From contig JAPFFF010000064.1 in NCBI GenBank assembly GCA_039105265.1, positions 1 to 64,000 on the forward strand: a DNA stretch of 64,000 nucleotides, in the 5' to 3' direction. The position numbers and the translations under genes were made by a program. Below are positions 11,420-21,920 of this stretch, one piece after another. The notes under the pieces are model-generated. The model saw nothing but the letters and a program-made list of their open reading frames with translations, had not been told where the DNA came from and ran no database searches. The first letter of the stretch is position 1, and the number at the start of each line of letters is the position of its first letter. Source of the DNA: Tritrichomonas musculus (taxonomy: Eukaryota > Parabasalia > Tritrichomonadida > Tritrichomonadidae).

Positions 11420-11703
11420 CACTTTTTGAGCGAAGCTCAAAAAGTGGCGTTTCTTGCAATTTCCTCAAATCAGATATTCAAATATCAAAACCAGCTATAA
11501 CCAAGTTATTACATAACCGAAATGAATCTTATTCTTGGACACTTTTTGAGCTTCGCTCAAAAAGTGGCCCTTTATTATTTTCAAATTTGATTTCTTTTCA
11601 AAACTTGCATAAATCAACTTCCATGAAGAAAACAAATGAAATATTATACCTAATAGATCTCAAGAATGACAACTTTTTGAGCAAAGCTCAAAAAGTTGTC
11701 ATT
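11420..11703. repeat. Three regularly spaced palindromic hairpins
   Basis: There are three near-identical perfect hairpins: 11420-11446 (cactttttgagc, loop gaa), 11540-11566 (same stem, loop ttc) and 11665-11703 (18-bp stem containing aactttttgagc, loop aaa). Starts are about 120 bases apart. The 12-base core stem ctttttgagc is shared by all three, while the loops differ and the third stem is longer with compensating changes (cac/gtg becomes caac/gttg). Conserved pairing with changed sequence suggests that structure or palindromicity matters. They could be protein-binding palindromes, RNA hairpins or a mobile hairpin repeat. Confidence 0.85.
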
Positions 11704-11808
11704 AAATGATATTAATTATTAATTGAATTTCAAAATACAAAAAACATTTATGTATGTTCAATGATTATAGTTTATTAAATGATTTATGATTATATCGCGC
11801 GTTAGTTT

Positions 11809-11839
<31 letters not shown>

Positions 11840-13129
11840 GTTTGTTTGTTTCTTTTTGTTTTCTGCTTTGATAATATTTTTTAACAAAATTTGGTAGTTG
11901 TCTTGTTTTTTTCTCAATCCAAACATTTTAATAGAATTTTCATAAAACACGTTAAAAAGTTGAGAGAATTGAAAGAAAAAATTTCATATTTGAAAAGTTA
12001 ATTGATTAAGGTTGTTAACATATCACTCTTTTCAAATCAATAAGATGACTATCTATTTACCTCTATTCATGCTTATAATTGAAACATTACAAGTGAAAAC
12101 GCATTTCATAATCCCAAACTTAATCATGTGCAAAAATCCCAAAAATGCTTGGGTTGCGATATTTTTATCCCTCCCATTGGGATCCCAATTGAAAAAGTTA
12201 CTTTCAGAATTAAAATTCATTTTTGTATGTAATTAATAATACATATAAATAATAAATAATATATAAATAAATAAATATTTAAAATATATCTTAAATAATT
12301 TTTTTATGTTAAGATATTTATGTTTTAATATTTGACAAGGTTTGTTTAATGATATATTATCACTTTTTGAATTTGGGATTTGGTTTTTTTCAATTGAAAA
12401 AAAAAATTTTTAAAATATTTAAAATAGGTTTTTAATCTTTTTTTTGAAATTTAAAAATAATTATTTATTTGTTAATTTTTTAATTTAGAATATTATAATA
12501 AATAATATATCAAAAATATTTAAAATTCATAAAGATATAAACGAAAATTTTTCTGGGATGAGAGGCATTCAAATCTTAGGATAAAGCGGTTATTTCCCAA
12601 GGTGAATTTTCATTACTTTACAAAAAAAATTGACCTTTTTGGGAGCGTTTTTTTATCCCAAAATCCCAGGAAATTGAAATAATAAAATCCCAAGTTTTTT
12701 TTTTTCTCATATCTCGATAAAGTAAAATAAAATAATTAAAATTATTTGTTAATATTTATTTATACATATAAATTCAATTAATTCTTTTAATTGATTTCTT
12801 GTTCAATGCTTTTAATTTTATAAAATAAAAGAATTATTTATAAAATTGATATTTTCTATTTGGGAGATCATCCCAAATCAAAAAGTTTTTAACCAAACTC
12901 AAAAAATAAACATTTTTTCTCAATATAATTGTATTATAGAATTCAATTTTTTATTCACTTCACTTCTCAAAAAGCTGAATTAATTTTACTCATAACTCAT
13001 CGAACAATTTTTATAGGATGATTTTGTTTTAAACAATCTATTGTTAGCAAGTGCTTTCTTCGTTTAAATTACAAAAGAATTCTTGTTTTTAAAATTATTA
13101 TTAATATTTCTCGTTATCCATTCTTTATT
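11704..13129. other. Gene-free AT-rich region
   Basis: No supported gene. A T-run of about 27 bases lies near 11812-11839. The words tcccaaa/tttgggat recur in both orientations between about 12100 and 12900, including a palindrome attgggatcccaatt near 12176-12190. This hints at decayed inverted repeats, but no clean element can be drawn. Confidence 0.5.
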
Positions 13130-13620
13130 CTCAACTCCTACAATTAATCCAATAGATTCCTCAATTATCTTTATATGTCCTTCAATCAGCTTCATCTATT
13201 TCTGAACCAGCTTTATTAGCTCCTAAAACAGTCTTATCAATTTTTCAGTTTTAATGGCTCCTCAACAAGCTTCACCAATTCCTCAATCGCTTCATTAGAC
13301 TCGTCAGCCTCATTAATTCTACAATTAGGTCAAACAGTCCTCAATTATCTCATCAAATCCACACTCAGCCAGCTTTACAACATGTCATCAACCGTCCTTT
13401 TTGGTTCATTAGCCAGCTTCATTAGGTCATTAGTCTTGCTAGCTCCTCCATCATCTTCACTAGCCTCATCAATTTCATCAATTCTTCAATCGGTCTCCTC
13501 AACTCTTCCATCAACTTAATCAAACTCATCAATCCTTTAGTTATTCAACTTTGGCTTTATTAGTTCATCCATTAGCATCATCATCTACCTTAAATTCATT
13601 AACCTCATAAAGATTAATAC
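13130..13620 (-). repeat. Decayed low-complexity block (GATGAA/GAGGAA-like on minus strand)
   Basis: Read on the minus strand, the segment is built of imperfect words such as gatgaaattgatgaggct and gaggaattggtgaag. They translate in short pieces into Glu/Leu/Met/Lys-rich helices, for example ELMKLMRLVKMMEELARLM, with frequent stops. It is either a decaying simple-sequence region or the remains of a coiled-coil gene. No continuous frame remains. Confidence 0.5.
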
Positions 13621-14988
13621 AAAGGTTCATTTTTACCATTTTACACCAACTAAAATTAATCGACAAAATAGCAGTTTCCTAGCGACCGTTTAAAGAATCT
13701 AAAACCAAAAAAAATTGAAATGCTAATCAAAAATCGTTCAATCTATTCCTTAATTCGACATCCAAATAGCTAGATAGTCAGTTTATATCCATTAAATTTT
13801 CATTTATTCAAGCCTTCGTTCGTAATTAGATCAGAAGATCTTCAACAATATTTTATTACATATACAAATGCAAGAATAAGATCTACACAAAACATATAAT
13901 AACATAGTGTCTATCATTTTCATAGTTTCAATTTAATTACTCATAATTTCACATATTAATAGAATTATCGCTAAGTCATTTTAAAACAGCGCTAAATGAA
14001 TATGATTAATCAAAATGTAATCCAATATATTTGTGATATTACGTATTCTTATTTGCCAAATACCTTCTGGTTTTCCTGTATTATCAATACTATATCAAGG
14101 ATCATAAAACAGGAACAAAACAAATAGTGCCAAAATGAATGTCATGCATACACATACAATTATCAAACGCTTATATTTTGCAATCTTACATACATTTCTG
14201 ATATCTTAAACATATTATTTTTATTACTACTTTTATTTTTTCTTTATATATGAATGCTGTTTAATTTATCAAATACCAATAATATAAATCACTTTTATTT
14301 ATAACTTTACTATGCTTTTTTTTTGAGAGGGGTTCCTTAATCATTTATCATTCATTGTAAAAAGCATCAGAGTGGATGATTTTACCTGTATACTAAATAT
14401 AATAAGTAGCAGATAACCAATTTTCCATATTAAATATTAATAATAAAAAATTATATTTGAAAATCGAACCAAAATAGTATATCAGTAAAAGTTTTTGCTT
14501 TCGGTTGTTTGCTTGATTTTGATTGGGTATTTTGTAAGATGTTAAATATCGAGAGTGCTTATGTTTAAAATTTTGGATTTAAAATAACAGAAATAATTTT
14601 ATTACCATTGAAAAAAATTCAATGAATAAATGAGCATTTAACAGATCAAAATTATCCTGATATTTTTGAGTTTTCTACATTGTTTTTGAATATTTTTCAT
14701 ATTAAAAAATTTAATTAATATTTACGAGTATTTCTAAAACAAAAAAGCTTCAGCATATCGGTACGTTTATTTTTGGGAGACAATTGAATTGAAAACGATC
14801 ATTTGGGAGGATTTTTCATCCTAAGCTCTCCCAAATCACATGATTACCCAAACTCCTTTGATCCAAATTTGAAGTATACGCTCACGAAGTATAATCCAAT
14901 TAAATACAGTTCCTTGAAAAAATGCATTGATTCAGAAGTGAAAAAGTCATTTTCGCACGCCACATCCAATTATAATTACATTTTGAAA
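13621..14988. other. Intergenic DNA upstream of the ADP-ribosyltransferase gene
   Basis: AT-rich, no gene seen. The last ~200 bases before the ATG at 14989 are an open continuation of the downstream frame, but they contain no in-frame ATG. The protein could start further upstream only with a non-ATG codon or an unseen intron. Confidence 0.5.
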
Positions 14989-16296
14989 ATGGACGAATAT
15001 AAAAAAATTATTGCAAGCAACCTGACAGAACAATTGGCAGATCCTTCCAATCCATTAACTGATGATGAAATAGCCTCAATTTATTTATATACATGCAAGG
15101 CTGTTTATAGTGATGAATTTTCACGTCAACTTCGGACTGGGAAAGTTGGGAATTACAATTGCTATATGGATTACTTACTCTCAGCAATGAATAAACTCAA
15201 AATACCCGAACAAGTGGATTTATTCAGAGGAGTTGGCGATTATGAAACTGGAGTGCTGCAAAAAATTCACAGTGGAGACAAGATAATCCTTAATTCATTT
15301 ACAAGTACAAGTAGTTCATTTAATACTGCTCTAGATTTTGCCTTCCCATTAGATGAAAAAAACAAAAGACATGGAATTTTTTATATTAAATCCTTATCCA
15401 AAAATTCAAGACGCATCACTGAAGTATCTCAAAAACCATTGGAATCAGAATATCTATATCCACCAATGACCAAATTTGTAGCAACAAGTGATCCATATTT
15501 AATGAAATGCATTGTAACTGCAACAACATTAAGTGAATGTTATCGTGCTAATTCCAAAACAATCAGTGACTCAAGTTCTGCTAGCCTTGCCGATGTTTGG
15601 TTTTTGGATGTTTCCGAAGTTGATGAAACGCCATCATATATCGAAGAGAAAAATCCATTTCCAAAAGAAAAAAAATGCAAATCCGGATGTTCAGCATGCA
15701 AAGAACTTGAATATGATGGAAAAATGTCCTCAAAAGTTTTGGGGAATATTCAAATTCACGATGTGTATATTGGATCATCGTCGATTGTTGATTTTGATGT
15801 TGGATATCGGGCTATGAATGCAGCAAGAAAAATATTGGGACACGCTATTCCACCACCTAACTTTTTACATCCATCATTTTGGGTTGGACCAAAAAATGCA
15901 ACAAATAGTACATCAGGAGCTGTTTTCGTTTATGGGGAGTATCATTCTAGTAATGAAGCCACAAAGAAAACATTTCTTTCAAATGATGGTGCAAGATCGT
16001 ATGTAATGACTTTGGGTGAATTTCTTAATAAATATGAGAATCCAATTCGTGTCGTTCCTCGTAAAAATATCAACTTGTCTTATTTTACTAAAAAGATTAA
16101 AAATAGTGGTAAGTGGGATGCAAAAAGTTATAAATGGAGAACAAACAATTGCCAACATTTTGTTGCACAATGTATGAATATTCTTGATGCTACTAGATAT
16201 TCTCCAAATGATAATGATTGGATTATTTTGCCTTCACGAATTCTCAAGGTATTAAAATCAAATGAACATAAATCCAATGAGCAAAAAATAATGTAG
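14989..16296 (+). CDS. R-S-E class ADP-ribosyltransferase fused to an LRAT/NlpC-like domain
   Basis: The protein is 435 aa from the first in-frame ATG; the frame is open for 67 more codons upstream without an ATG. The N-terminal half is an arginine-type mono-ADP-ribosyltransferase. Arg80 lies in LFRGV, Ser106-Thr-Ser108 in FTSTSSS, and Glu152-x-Glu154 in PLESEYLYPP. This is the R-S-E triad with an ExE motif, which in known families predicts transfer of ADP-ribose from NAD to arginine. The C-terminal half (about residues 280-420) has a conserved-looking NNCQHFVAQC box (Cys388, His390). It resembles the NCEHF box of LRAT/NlpC-P60-like permuted papain folds; this part is inference. A small Cys cluster (CKSGCSACKEL) lies between the domains. 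No signal peptide is visible from this start. Target and role are unknown. Confidence 0.75.
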   Translation: MDEYKKIIASNLTEQLADPSNPLTDDEIASIYLYTCKAVYSDEFSRQLRTGKVGNYNCYMDYLLSAMNKLKIPEQVDLFRGVGDYETGVLQKIHSGDKIILNSFTSTSSSFNTALDFAFPLDEKNKRHGIFYIKSLSKNSRRITEVSQKPLESEYLYPPMTKFVATSDPYLMKCIVTATTLSECYRANSKTISDSSSASLADVWFLDVSEVDETPSYIEEKNPFPKEKKCKSGCSACKELEYDGKMSSKVLGNIQIHDVYIGSSSIVDFDVGYRAMNAARKILGHAIPPPNFLHPSFWVGPKNATNSTSGAVFVYGEYHSSNEATKKTFLSNDGARSYVMTLGEFLNKYENPIRVVPRKNINLSYFTKKIKNSGKWDAKSYKWRTNNCQHFVAQCMNILDATRYSPNDNDWIILPSRILKVLKSNEHKSNEQKIM

Positions 16297-16789
16297 AAGA
16301 CTCATTAAAAAAATTTTAAATCAAGTAAATATATATATATTTTTTTTATTTTGAATCATTTGTAGATATCACGATGATGGATTAGTATAGAAAATGATAA
16401 GTTAAGAGATGACTTAAATGAACTAGCAATGATGACTAAAAATAGAAGTATAAAGTCAGCTATTTATTCTAGTATTAAAAAATAAAGTAAAGATATGAAT
16501 AAAAAGTGGCTAAACTGAAAAATTTTAAATATTAATGTCATTTAATATAAAGTTATCGTTAATGTTACAGTATTAATGTCATATTAAATGCTTTTTTTTC
16601 TTTTCACACGTTCTTTATAATATTATTGATATCTGGTCCAAATAATACCATTTTTGCATATTCAAATGTTGATTGATTATATATATATATATAGTGGTTT
16701 AAATATTTTTGGCCATTAAGTTATTTTTTTCTGAAATATACAATGTTAATAAATTATGATGGCGATCAGTATTTTTAAATCTTCTTAAT
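16297..16789. other. Intergenic AT-rich region
   Basis: No gene seen. It contains short AT microsatellites near 16328-16340 and 16680-16694. Confidence 0.6.
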
Positions 16790-18250
16790 ATTATTTATTT
16801 GAGACAAGTTTATTATATCGAACTGATTCGATCTTATTTGCTTCAATTCCATCTCCGTTTGAAAGCATGTAAAAATAATTAAACATTGCATCAGAATCTC
16901 CTTTATCTGCAGCAAATTTATAATAGTGCGATGCTTCTTTCTTGTTTGCTTCAATCCTATCTACTTCATAAAGTATATAAGCATTGGACGAACATGTTTT
17001 TGATCTGCAGCTAATTTATAATAGTGAGATGCTTCTTTCTTGTTCTCTTCTAAACCATCTCCTTCATAAAACATGGCTGCATAATTGAACATTGCACAAA
17101 CATGTCCTCGATCTGTACAAATTTCAAAATATCGAGATGCTTCTTTCTTGTTTTCATTATTTTTATCTTCACAAGAATTTCAGCTTTTTTGAACATCTAT
17201 TCCATATCTTCATGCGAATCTAAATATTTTTCTTGCTTCTTCTTTTCTGTCACACATAATAATCTATTATATATCTCTGAATAAAATGAACTTTCTTCTG
17301 ATCGTTTTTTGATTTCGTTGGAATATTCCAAAAGAAATGTATTACTTTTATTTTCATACTTTTGAACTTCTTCATTAATATTACCTAATTTATCTTTATG
17401 CGCTTCAAATTCGTTAACTATATCTAAAACTGTTATATCATTTGTTTCTTTTGTAAAGCAATTAAGGAAAAAACTTTTTGCCATTCATTTTTGAGGTTTA
17501 AAAGATAATCTTCCTTCTTCTTTCATAAATTTTTGCACTGTGATCACAGTAACATTAGATGGAATATTGATCTTCAAGGGAGGTATGCCTAAGAAAGAAA
17601 AAGGTTCAATGATTCGAAGTTCTGATTGATTTGAGATTTCAATATGTTTAAGTTGCGTGCATTTTAAAAACGAACCTTCACAAATTTCTGTAACATGTTG
17701 TGGAATGAAGATTTGCTCAATATTACTTTCTGGAAATGCGTATCGACCAATTCGTTTGATAAAAGATGGAATAATGAGATTTTGAATGTCACGTCGGACA
17801 AAAAGAAGATTATCATACTCATCACTTTTTGAATTGATTCTTACAAAAACCATCTTGTTGTTAATGCTCTTTAATATTTGTTATTTGGCATAGTTGTAAT
17901 GATTTTCAGTTTCAGTGTACCTCGACAAAATCCTTCTTCTAATTCTTTGATACTAGATGGGATAAAAAGACTTTCGATACTTGAAAATGTAAAAGAATCT
18001 TTTTCAATTTTTTGAACAAAAGAATCATTTGGAAAATTTAATGAATATATAGATTTATTATTATTATTTCTGAAAGATCCTTCTTTGATTCTTATAACAT
18101 TATAATTTTGATTATTGTAATTAATTAATTTTGGAATATAAACATCACTCCTTGCATCATCGTTATTAACTACACTAGCGGTTTTATCTTCTTCATTGAT
18201 GGCATATATCAATTTATTTTGCTTTATTGATTCTGAATTATTCCTAATAA
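16790..18250 (-). pseudogene. Broken BspA-like LRR gene with C-terminal Sel1-like repeats
   Basis: On the minus strand three pieces line up as one former gene. 18212-17871 encodes an N-terminal segment and LRR_5-type repeats (SSIESLFIPSSIKELEEGF). After a frameshift near 17866 the LRRs continue at 17853-17485 (IEQIFIPQHVTEICEGSF). An in-frame TGA at 17485-17487 is followed directly, in the same frame, by a helical segment to 17197. Beyond another stop, Sel1-type repeats are still legible down to about 16800 (ENKKEASHYYKLAAD, CAMFNYAAMFYEGDG), with several frameshifts. The 5' end has no ATG and is truncated relative to the intact paralogue at 18751. At least three disabling changes make this a pseudogene. 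Confidence 0.8.
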
Positions 18251-18750
18251 TCCAAATCTAATTATCTTTCTGAAAAAGTTTGAAAGATTTTTAAAATATT
18301 TTAAAAACTTAATGTATATCCTGGTAAAATACTTAATATCAGAATTATTGCTTCAAAACAATCTAATCCACGTTCAATATCTGATATTTTTGAAAAAAAA
18401 ATTTGAATATAAAATCACAAAAAGCTAAATATATATATTGAAACAATTTTTGTTAATGAGTAAGATTTTTTGTTTAATAAACATTCATTTATGCTTCAGC
18501 TGGAATATCATTATTTCATCTTTTTTTTATATTAAGTTTATTATCTCAAATATAAATAAATATGAAAATTCCATTAATATACAAGTATTGAAACTAAAAT
18601 TATTTCAAAATATATAGCAGAGAATGAAACTTAGTTGTTTTTTTTTTTTTTTTAGATCATTTTGAAATATCTTATAGAAAAAATTGAGTTTATATATGGT
18701 TTGTAAAAATTTTCATTTGAAACAAAAGAATCAGAATTATATAGTTGAAA

Positions 18751-21075
18751 ATGATTAAAATACCTATTGAAAATTATGAAAAAGACATTGATGCGCATTT
18801 TTCCAAAGAAAAAAAAAGTGAAATCCTTGATCTTTTCACAAAGTCTAATAATCTTCGTTCAAAAAGAGAATTCAGAGAAATTCAAAGCTATTTACAAGAA
18901 GCATGTTTACAAGGTGATATAGATTTAATTAAAATTTATCTCAGTGAAACCATACAAACAGAAGATCTTACATTCAAAATCGACAGAACAACCAAAACGG
19001 CGTCATTATTTCAAGTTAGCAGCAACATTAGTCAAATTATTATACCACGAACAGTCCAACATAAATCGATTGAATATTTAATCACCAGCATTACTGGCAC
19101 AAATCGAGATATCAAAACCGTCAAATTTGCTGAAGATTCAGCGGTTAATGCGATTTATTTTAGAGCATTTTCAAGGTCAAAAATTAATGAAATTCAATTT
19201 CCATCAAGTTTAAAAGAATTGAAAGAAGGTTGGTGCAATGATACAAGTGAATTAAAAAAAATTATAATTTCACCTTCAAATGGTCAATTCATATTCAAAG
19301 ATGACAAATATTTACTTGGTAAAACAGATCCAAATAGTGATGAATTTGACATTTTTTATTTTGCGAATCGTGAAATTAAAGAAATTTCTATTCCATCAAA
19401 TATCAAAGTCATATCACCATATGCCTTTTACGGTTGCAAAAATCTGACAAAAGTAGAAATTTCACCAAATTCCAATTTACAAACAATTGGATCAAATGCA
19501 TTTTCATATTCAACTATTGAAGAAATTTTTATTCCTCCAAATGTTGAAAAAATATATAAATTTGCGTTTGCTGAATGTTCAAATCTGAAAAAAGTCAAAA
19601 TTCCACCAAATTCTAATTTAAAAATAATTGGATCATTTGCATTTTCAGGGTCATCTATTGAAGAAATTTTTTTTCCGCCAAAAGTTTTTAAAATTTGTGA
19701 ACATGCATTTGACAATTGCATATATCTGAAAAAAATTGATATTCCACAAAATTCTCATTTACAAACAATTGAATCAACCGCATTTTATGAGACAAAAATT
19801 AATGAAATTGATTTTCCAGCCAGTTTAAAAGAACTGGAGAACGGTTGGTGTTATGGGGCAAATGAATTGAAAAAAATAATAATTTCACCTTCGAATGGTC
19901 AATTCATATTCATAGATGACAAATATTTACTTGGTAAAACAGATCCAAATAGTGATGAATTTGACATTTTTTATTTTGCGAATCGTGAAATTAGAGAAAT
20001 TTCTATTCCATCAAATATCAAAGTCATATCACCATATGCCTTTTACGGTTGCAAAAATCTGACAAAAGTAGAAATTTCACCAAATTCCAATTTACAAACA
20101 ATTGGATCAAATGCATTTTCAGGGTCATCTATTGAAGAAATTATTATTCCGCCAAAAGTTTCAAAAATATGTGAAGATGCATTTTACATTTGCCATAATC
20201 TTGCAAAAATTGACTTATCACAAAATTCAAATATACAAACAATTGAATCACACGCATTTTGTTATTCAAAAATTGACGAAATTTATTTTCCAGCCAGTGT
20301 GAAAGAATTGAAAAAAGGTTGGTGTTGTGGAGCAAAAGATTTGACAAAAATTATAATTTCACCTTCGAATGGTCAATTCATATTCAAAGAAGACAAATAT
20401 TTACTTGGTAAAACAGATCCAAATGGTGATCAATTTGACAAACTTCTATTTGCAAATCGTAGAATTAAAGAAATTTCTATTCCGTTAAATATCAAAGTCA
20501 TATCATCATTTGCATTTGATAATTGCAAAAATCTGACAAAAGTAGAAATTTCACCAAATTCCAATCTGCAAACAATTGAATCAAATGCATTTTCATATTC
20601 AACTATTAAAGAAATTTTTATTCCACCAAAAGTTTCAAAAATATGTGAAGATGCATTTTATGAATGCAACGATTTAACAAAAATTGAATTTTCGCCAAAT
20701 TCCAATTTGCAAACAATTGAATCAAATGCATTTTCATTTTTAAATATTGAAAAAATTTTTATTCCTCCAAAAGTTTCTAAAATATGCGAAGATACATTTC
20801 ACTTTTGCCAAAATCTGGCAAAAATTGAATTTTCACAAAATTCAAATTTACAAACAATTGAATCACACGCATTTTCATGCTCAGCTGTTAAAGAAATTAT
20901 TATTCCACCAAAAGTTTCAAAAATTTGTGAATATGCATTTTCTGATTGTTATAGGCTTCAAATTGTTGAAATTTCTGACAAATCAGAATTGGAATCATTT
21001 CCATTGTCAGCATTTTATGGATGTGAAAATGCCATATTCATGATTCCATCAAATAAAATGAGTTTAATTAAATAA
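18751..21075 (+). CDS. BspA-like leucine-rich-repeat protein
   Basis: The protein is 774 aa from the ATG at 18751 (the frame also has an upstream TTG). It has an N-terminal helical region (residues 1-70), then about 24 LRR_5/BspA-type repeats of ~23 residues with the pattern IEEIFIPPxVxKICExAFxxCxNLxKI. Larger internal duplications recur: the block beginning LKKIIISPSNGQFIFK appears three times, at about 19250, 19865 and 20345. There is no signal peptide and no membrane segment, so surface anchoring seen in some family members is not supported here. In trichomonads this family is very large and linked to adhesion, but intracellular roles are possible. It is transcribed divergently from its decayed paralogue at 16790-18250. 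Confidence 0.85.
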   Translation: MIKIPIENYEKDIDAHFSKEKKSEILDLFTKSNNLRSKREFREIQSYLQEACLQGDIDLIKIYLSETIQTEDLTFKIDRTTKTASLFQVSSNISQIIIPRTVQHKSIEYLITSITGTNRDIKTVKFAEDSAVNAIYFRAFSRSKINEIQFPSSLKELKEGWCNDTSELKKIIISPSNGQFIFKDDKYLLGKTDPNSDEFDIFYFANREIKEISIPSNIKVISPYAFYGCKNLTKVEISPNSNLQTIGSNAFSYSTIEEIFIPPNVEKIYKFAFAECSNLKKVKIPPNSNLKIIGSFAFSGSSIEEIFFPPKVFKICEHAFDNCIYLKKIDIPQNSHLQTIESTAFYETKINEIDFPASLKELENGWCYGANELKKIIISPSNGQFIFIDDKYLLGKTDPNSDEFDIFYFANREIREISIPSNIKVISPYAFYGCKNLTKVEISPNSNLQTIGSNAFSGSSIEEIIIPPKVSKICEDAFYICHNLAKIDLSQNSNIQTIESHAFCYSKIDEIYFPASVKELKKGWCCGAKDLTKIIISPSNGQFIFKEDKYLLGKTDPNGDQFDKLLFANRRIKEISIPLNIKVISSFAFDNCKNLTKVEISPNSNLQTIESNAFSYSTIKEIFIPPKVSKICEDAFYECNDLTKIEFSPNSNLQTIESNAFSFLNIEKIFIPPKVSKICEDTFHFCQNLAKIEFSQNSNLQTIESHAFSCSAVKEIIIPPKVSKICEYAFSDCYRLQIVEISDKSELESFPLSAFYGCENAIFMIPSNKMSLIK

Positions 21076-21513
21076 ACAAAATTAATGCTTTCAATTTTTT
21101 TTATTTATTTTTTGAGAGATCTAATGGTATCATAATTGATGATTCGAATTATAATTGTGATCTTACTGTTAATTGAAGCTTGTATATGGTGTAAATATGA
21201 TCTAATACAAATTTGGTTTTAAAGTTTGTCAACGATTCAATATATTATTTTAAACATTTTTCAAAAGTAATTTTTTTAGCGTAAAAAAAAGCAGATTCCA
21301 AATTTGGTAATCAGACAAATAAATTTAATAAATAATGAATTTTCAGATGGAGACATAATTGATTTTAGATTTTGAACAAGAATTTGATAGTAAAAAAGGT
21401 GATTAGTTGTAGGTTTAAGATATAATTTTTGATCGTCAAAAAAAATTTGGCGTTTTTGAGGGGGAGTTGTATACATTGTTAGAAACAGGAGCATGAGTAG
21501 AACCAAAAAAAAG
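21076..21513. other. Intergenic region downstream of the LRR gene
   Basis: No gene seen. The open frame on the minus strand overlapping the tRNA is a compositional shadow. Confidence 0.6.
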
Positions 21514-21585
21514 AGGGGCTGACCGGAATCGAACCGATTACCGCTGGATCTGCAATCCAATGCTCTACCGGTGAGCTACGGCCCC
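21514..21585 (-). tRNA. tRNA-Cys (anticodon GCA)
   Basis: The minus strand reads GGGGCCGTAGCTCACCGGTA, then an anticodon arm with loop TTGCAGA (anticodon GCA), and a T arm with TTCGATT (B box GGTTCGATTCC). The D stem is GCTC/GAGC. The acceptor stem pairs except for an apparent C6/A67 mismatch. No intron and no encoded CCA, as expected for a eukaryotic gene. The mismatch could be tolerated, a variant, or mark a weak gene. Confidence 0.85.
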
Positions 21586-21920
21586 TTCTTCTATTAGTGA
21601 GTTAAGATGCTTAATTTAATAGTTGAATTAATATTTATATTTCGATATATAGCATTTCTCCTTTGTATTCTTTATCTCACAATTCTTTTTCTAACTGTAG
21701 TATTAAAAAATTTATAAAATCTGTAACCTACATTTTTATTAAGTCAACCAAGCATTTTAAGATTTTGATAGTAACTCATAAAAAAAAAATATTCAACATA
21801 TAGGCCAAAAGAACAAAAAATAAATACATTCATGCATGATTTTGTTTATTGCAAATTATTCTTGCATTTTCTTTCTTATCTCCTTAAAACAAAAGAATAA
21901 AGTGAATTATAATATAATTT
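21586..21920. other. Intergenic region
   Basis: AT-rich; nothing recognisable seen. Confidence 0.6.

Noticed and set aside
11765-11950. 61-aa Lys-rich frame on the minus strand
   Set aside because: It is generated by a long T-run.
12012-12236. 74-codon plus-strand frame starting with ATG
   Set aside because: Isolated in gene-poor DNA; hydrophobic by AT composition, no motif or context.
21276-21560. 94-codon frame overlapping tRNA-Cys
   Set aside because: It overlaps the tRNA on the same strand and has only compositional bias.
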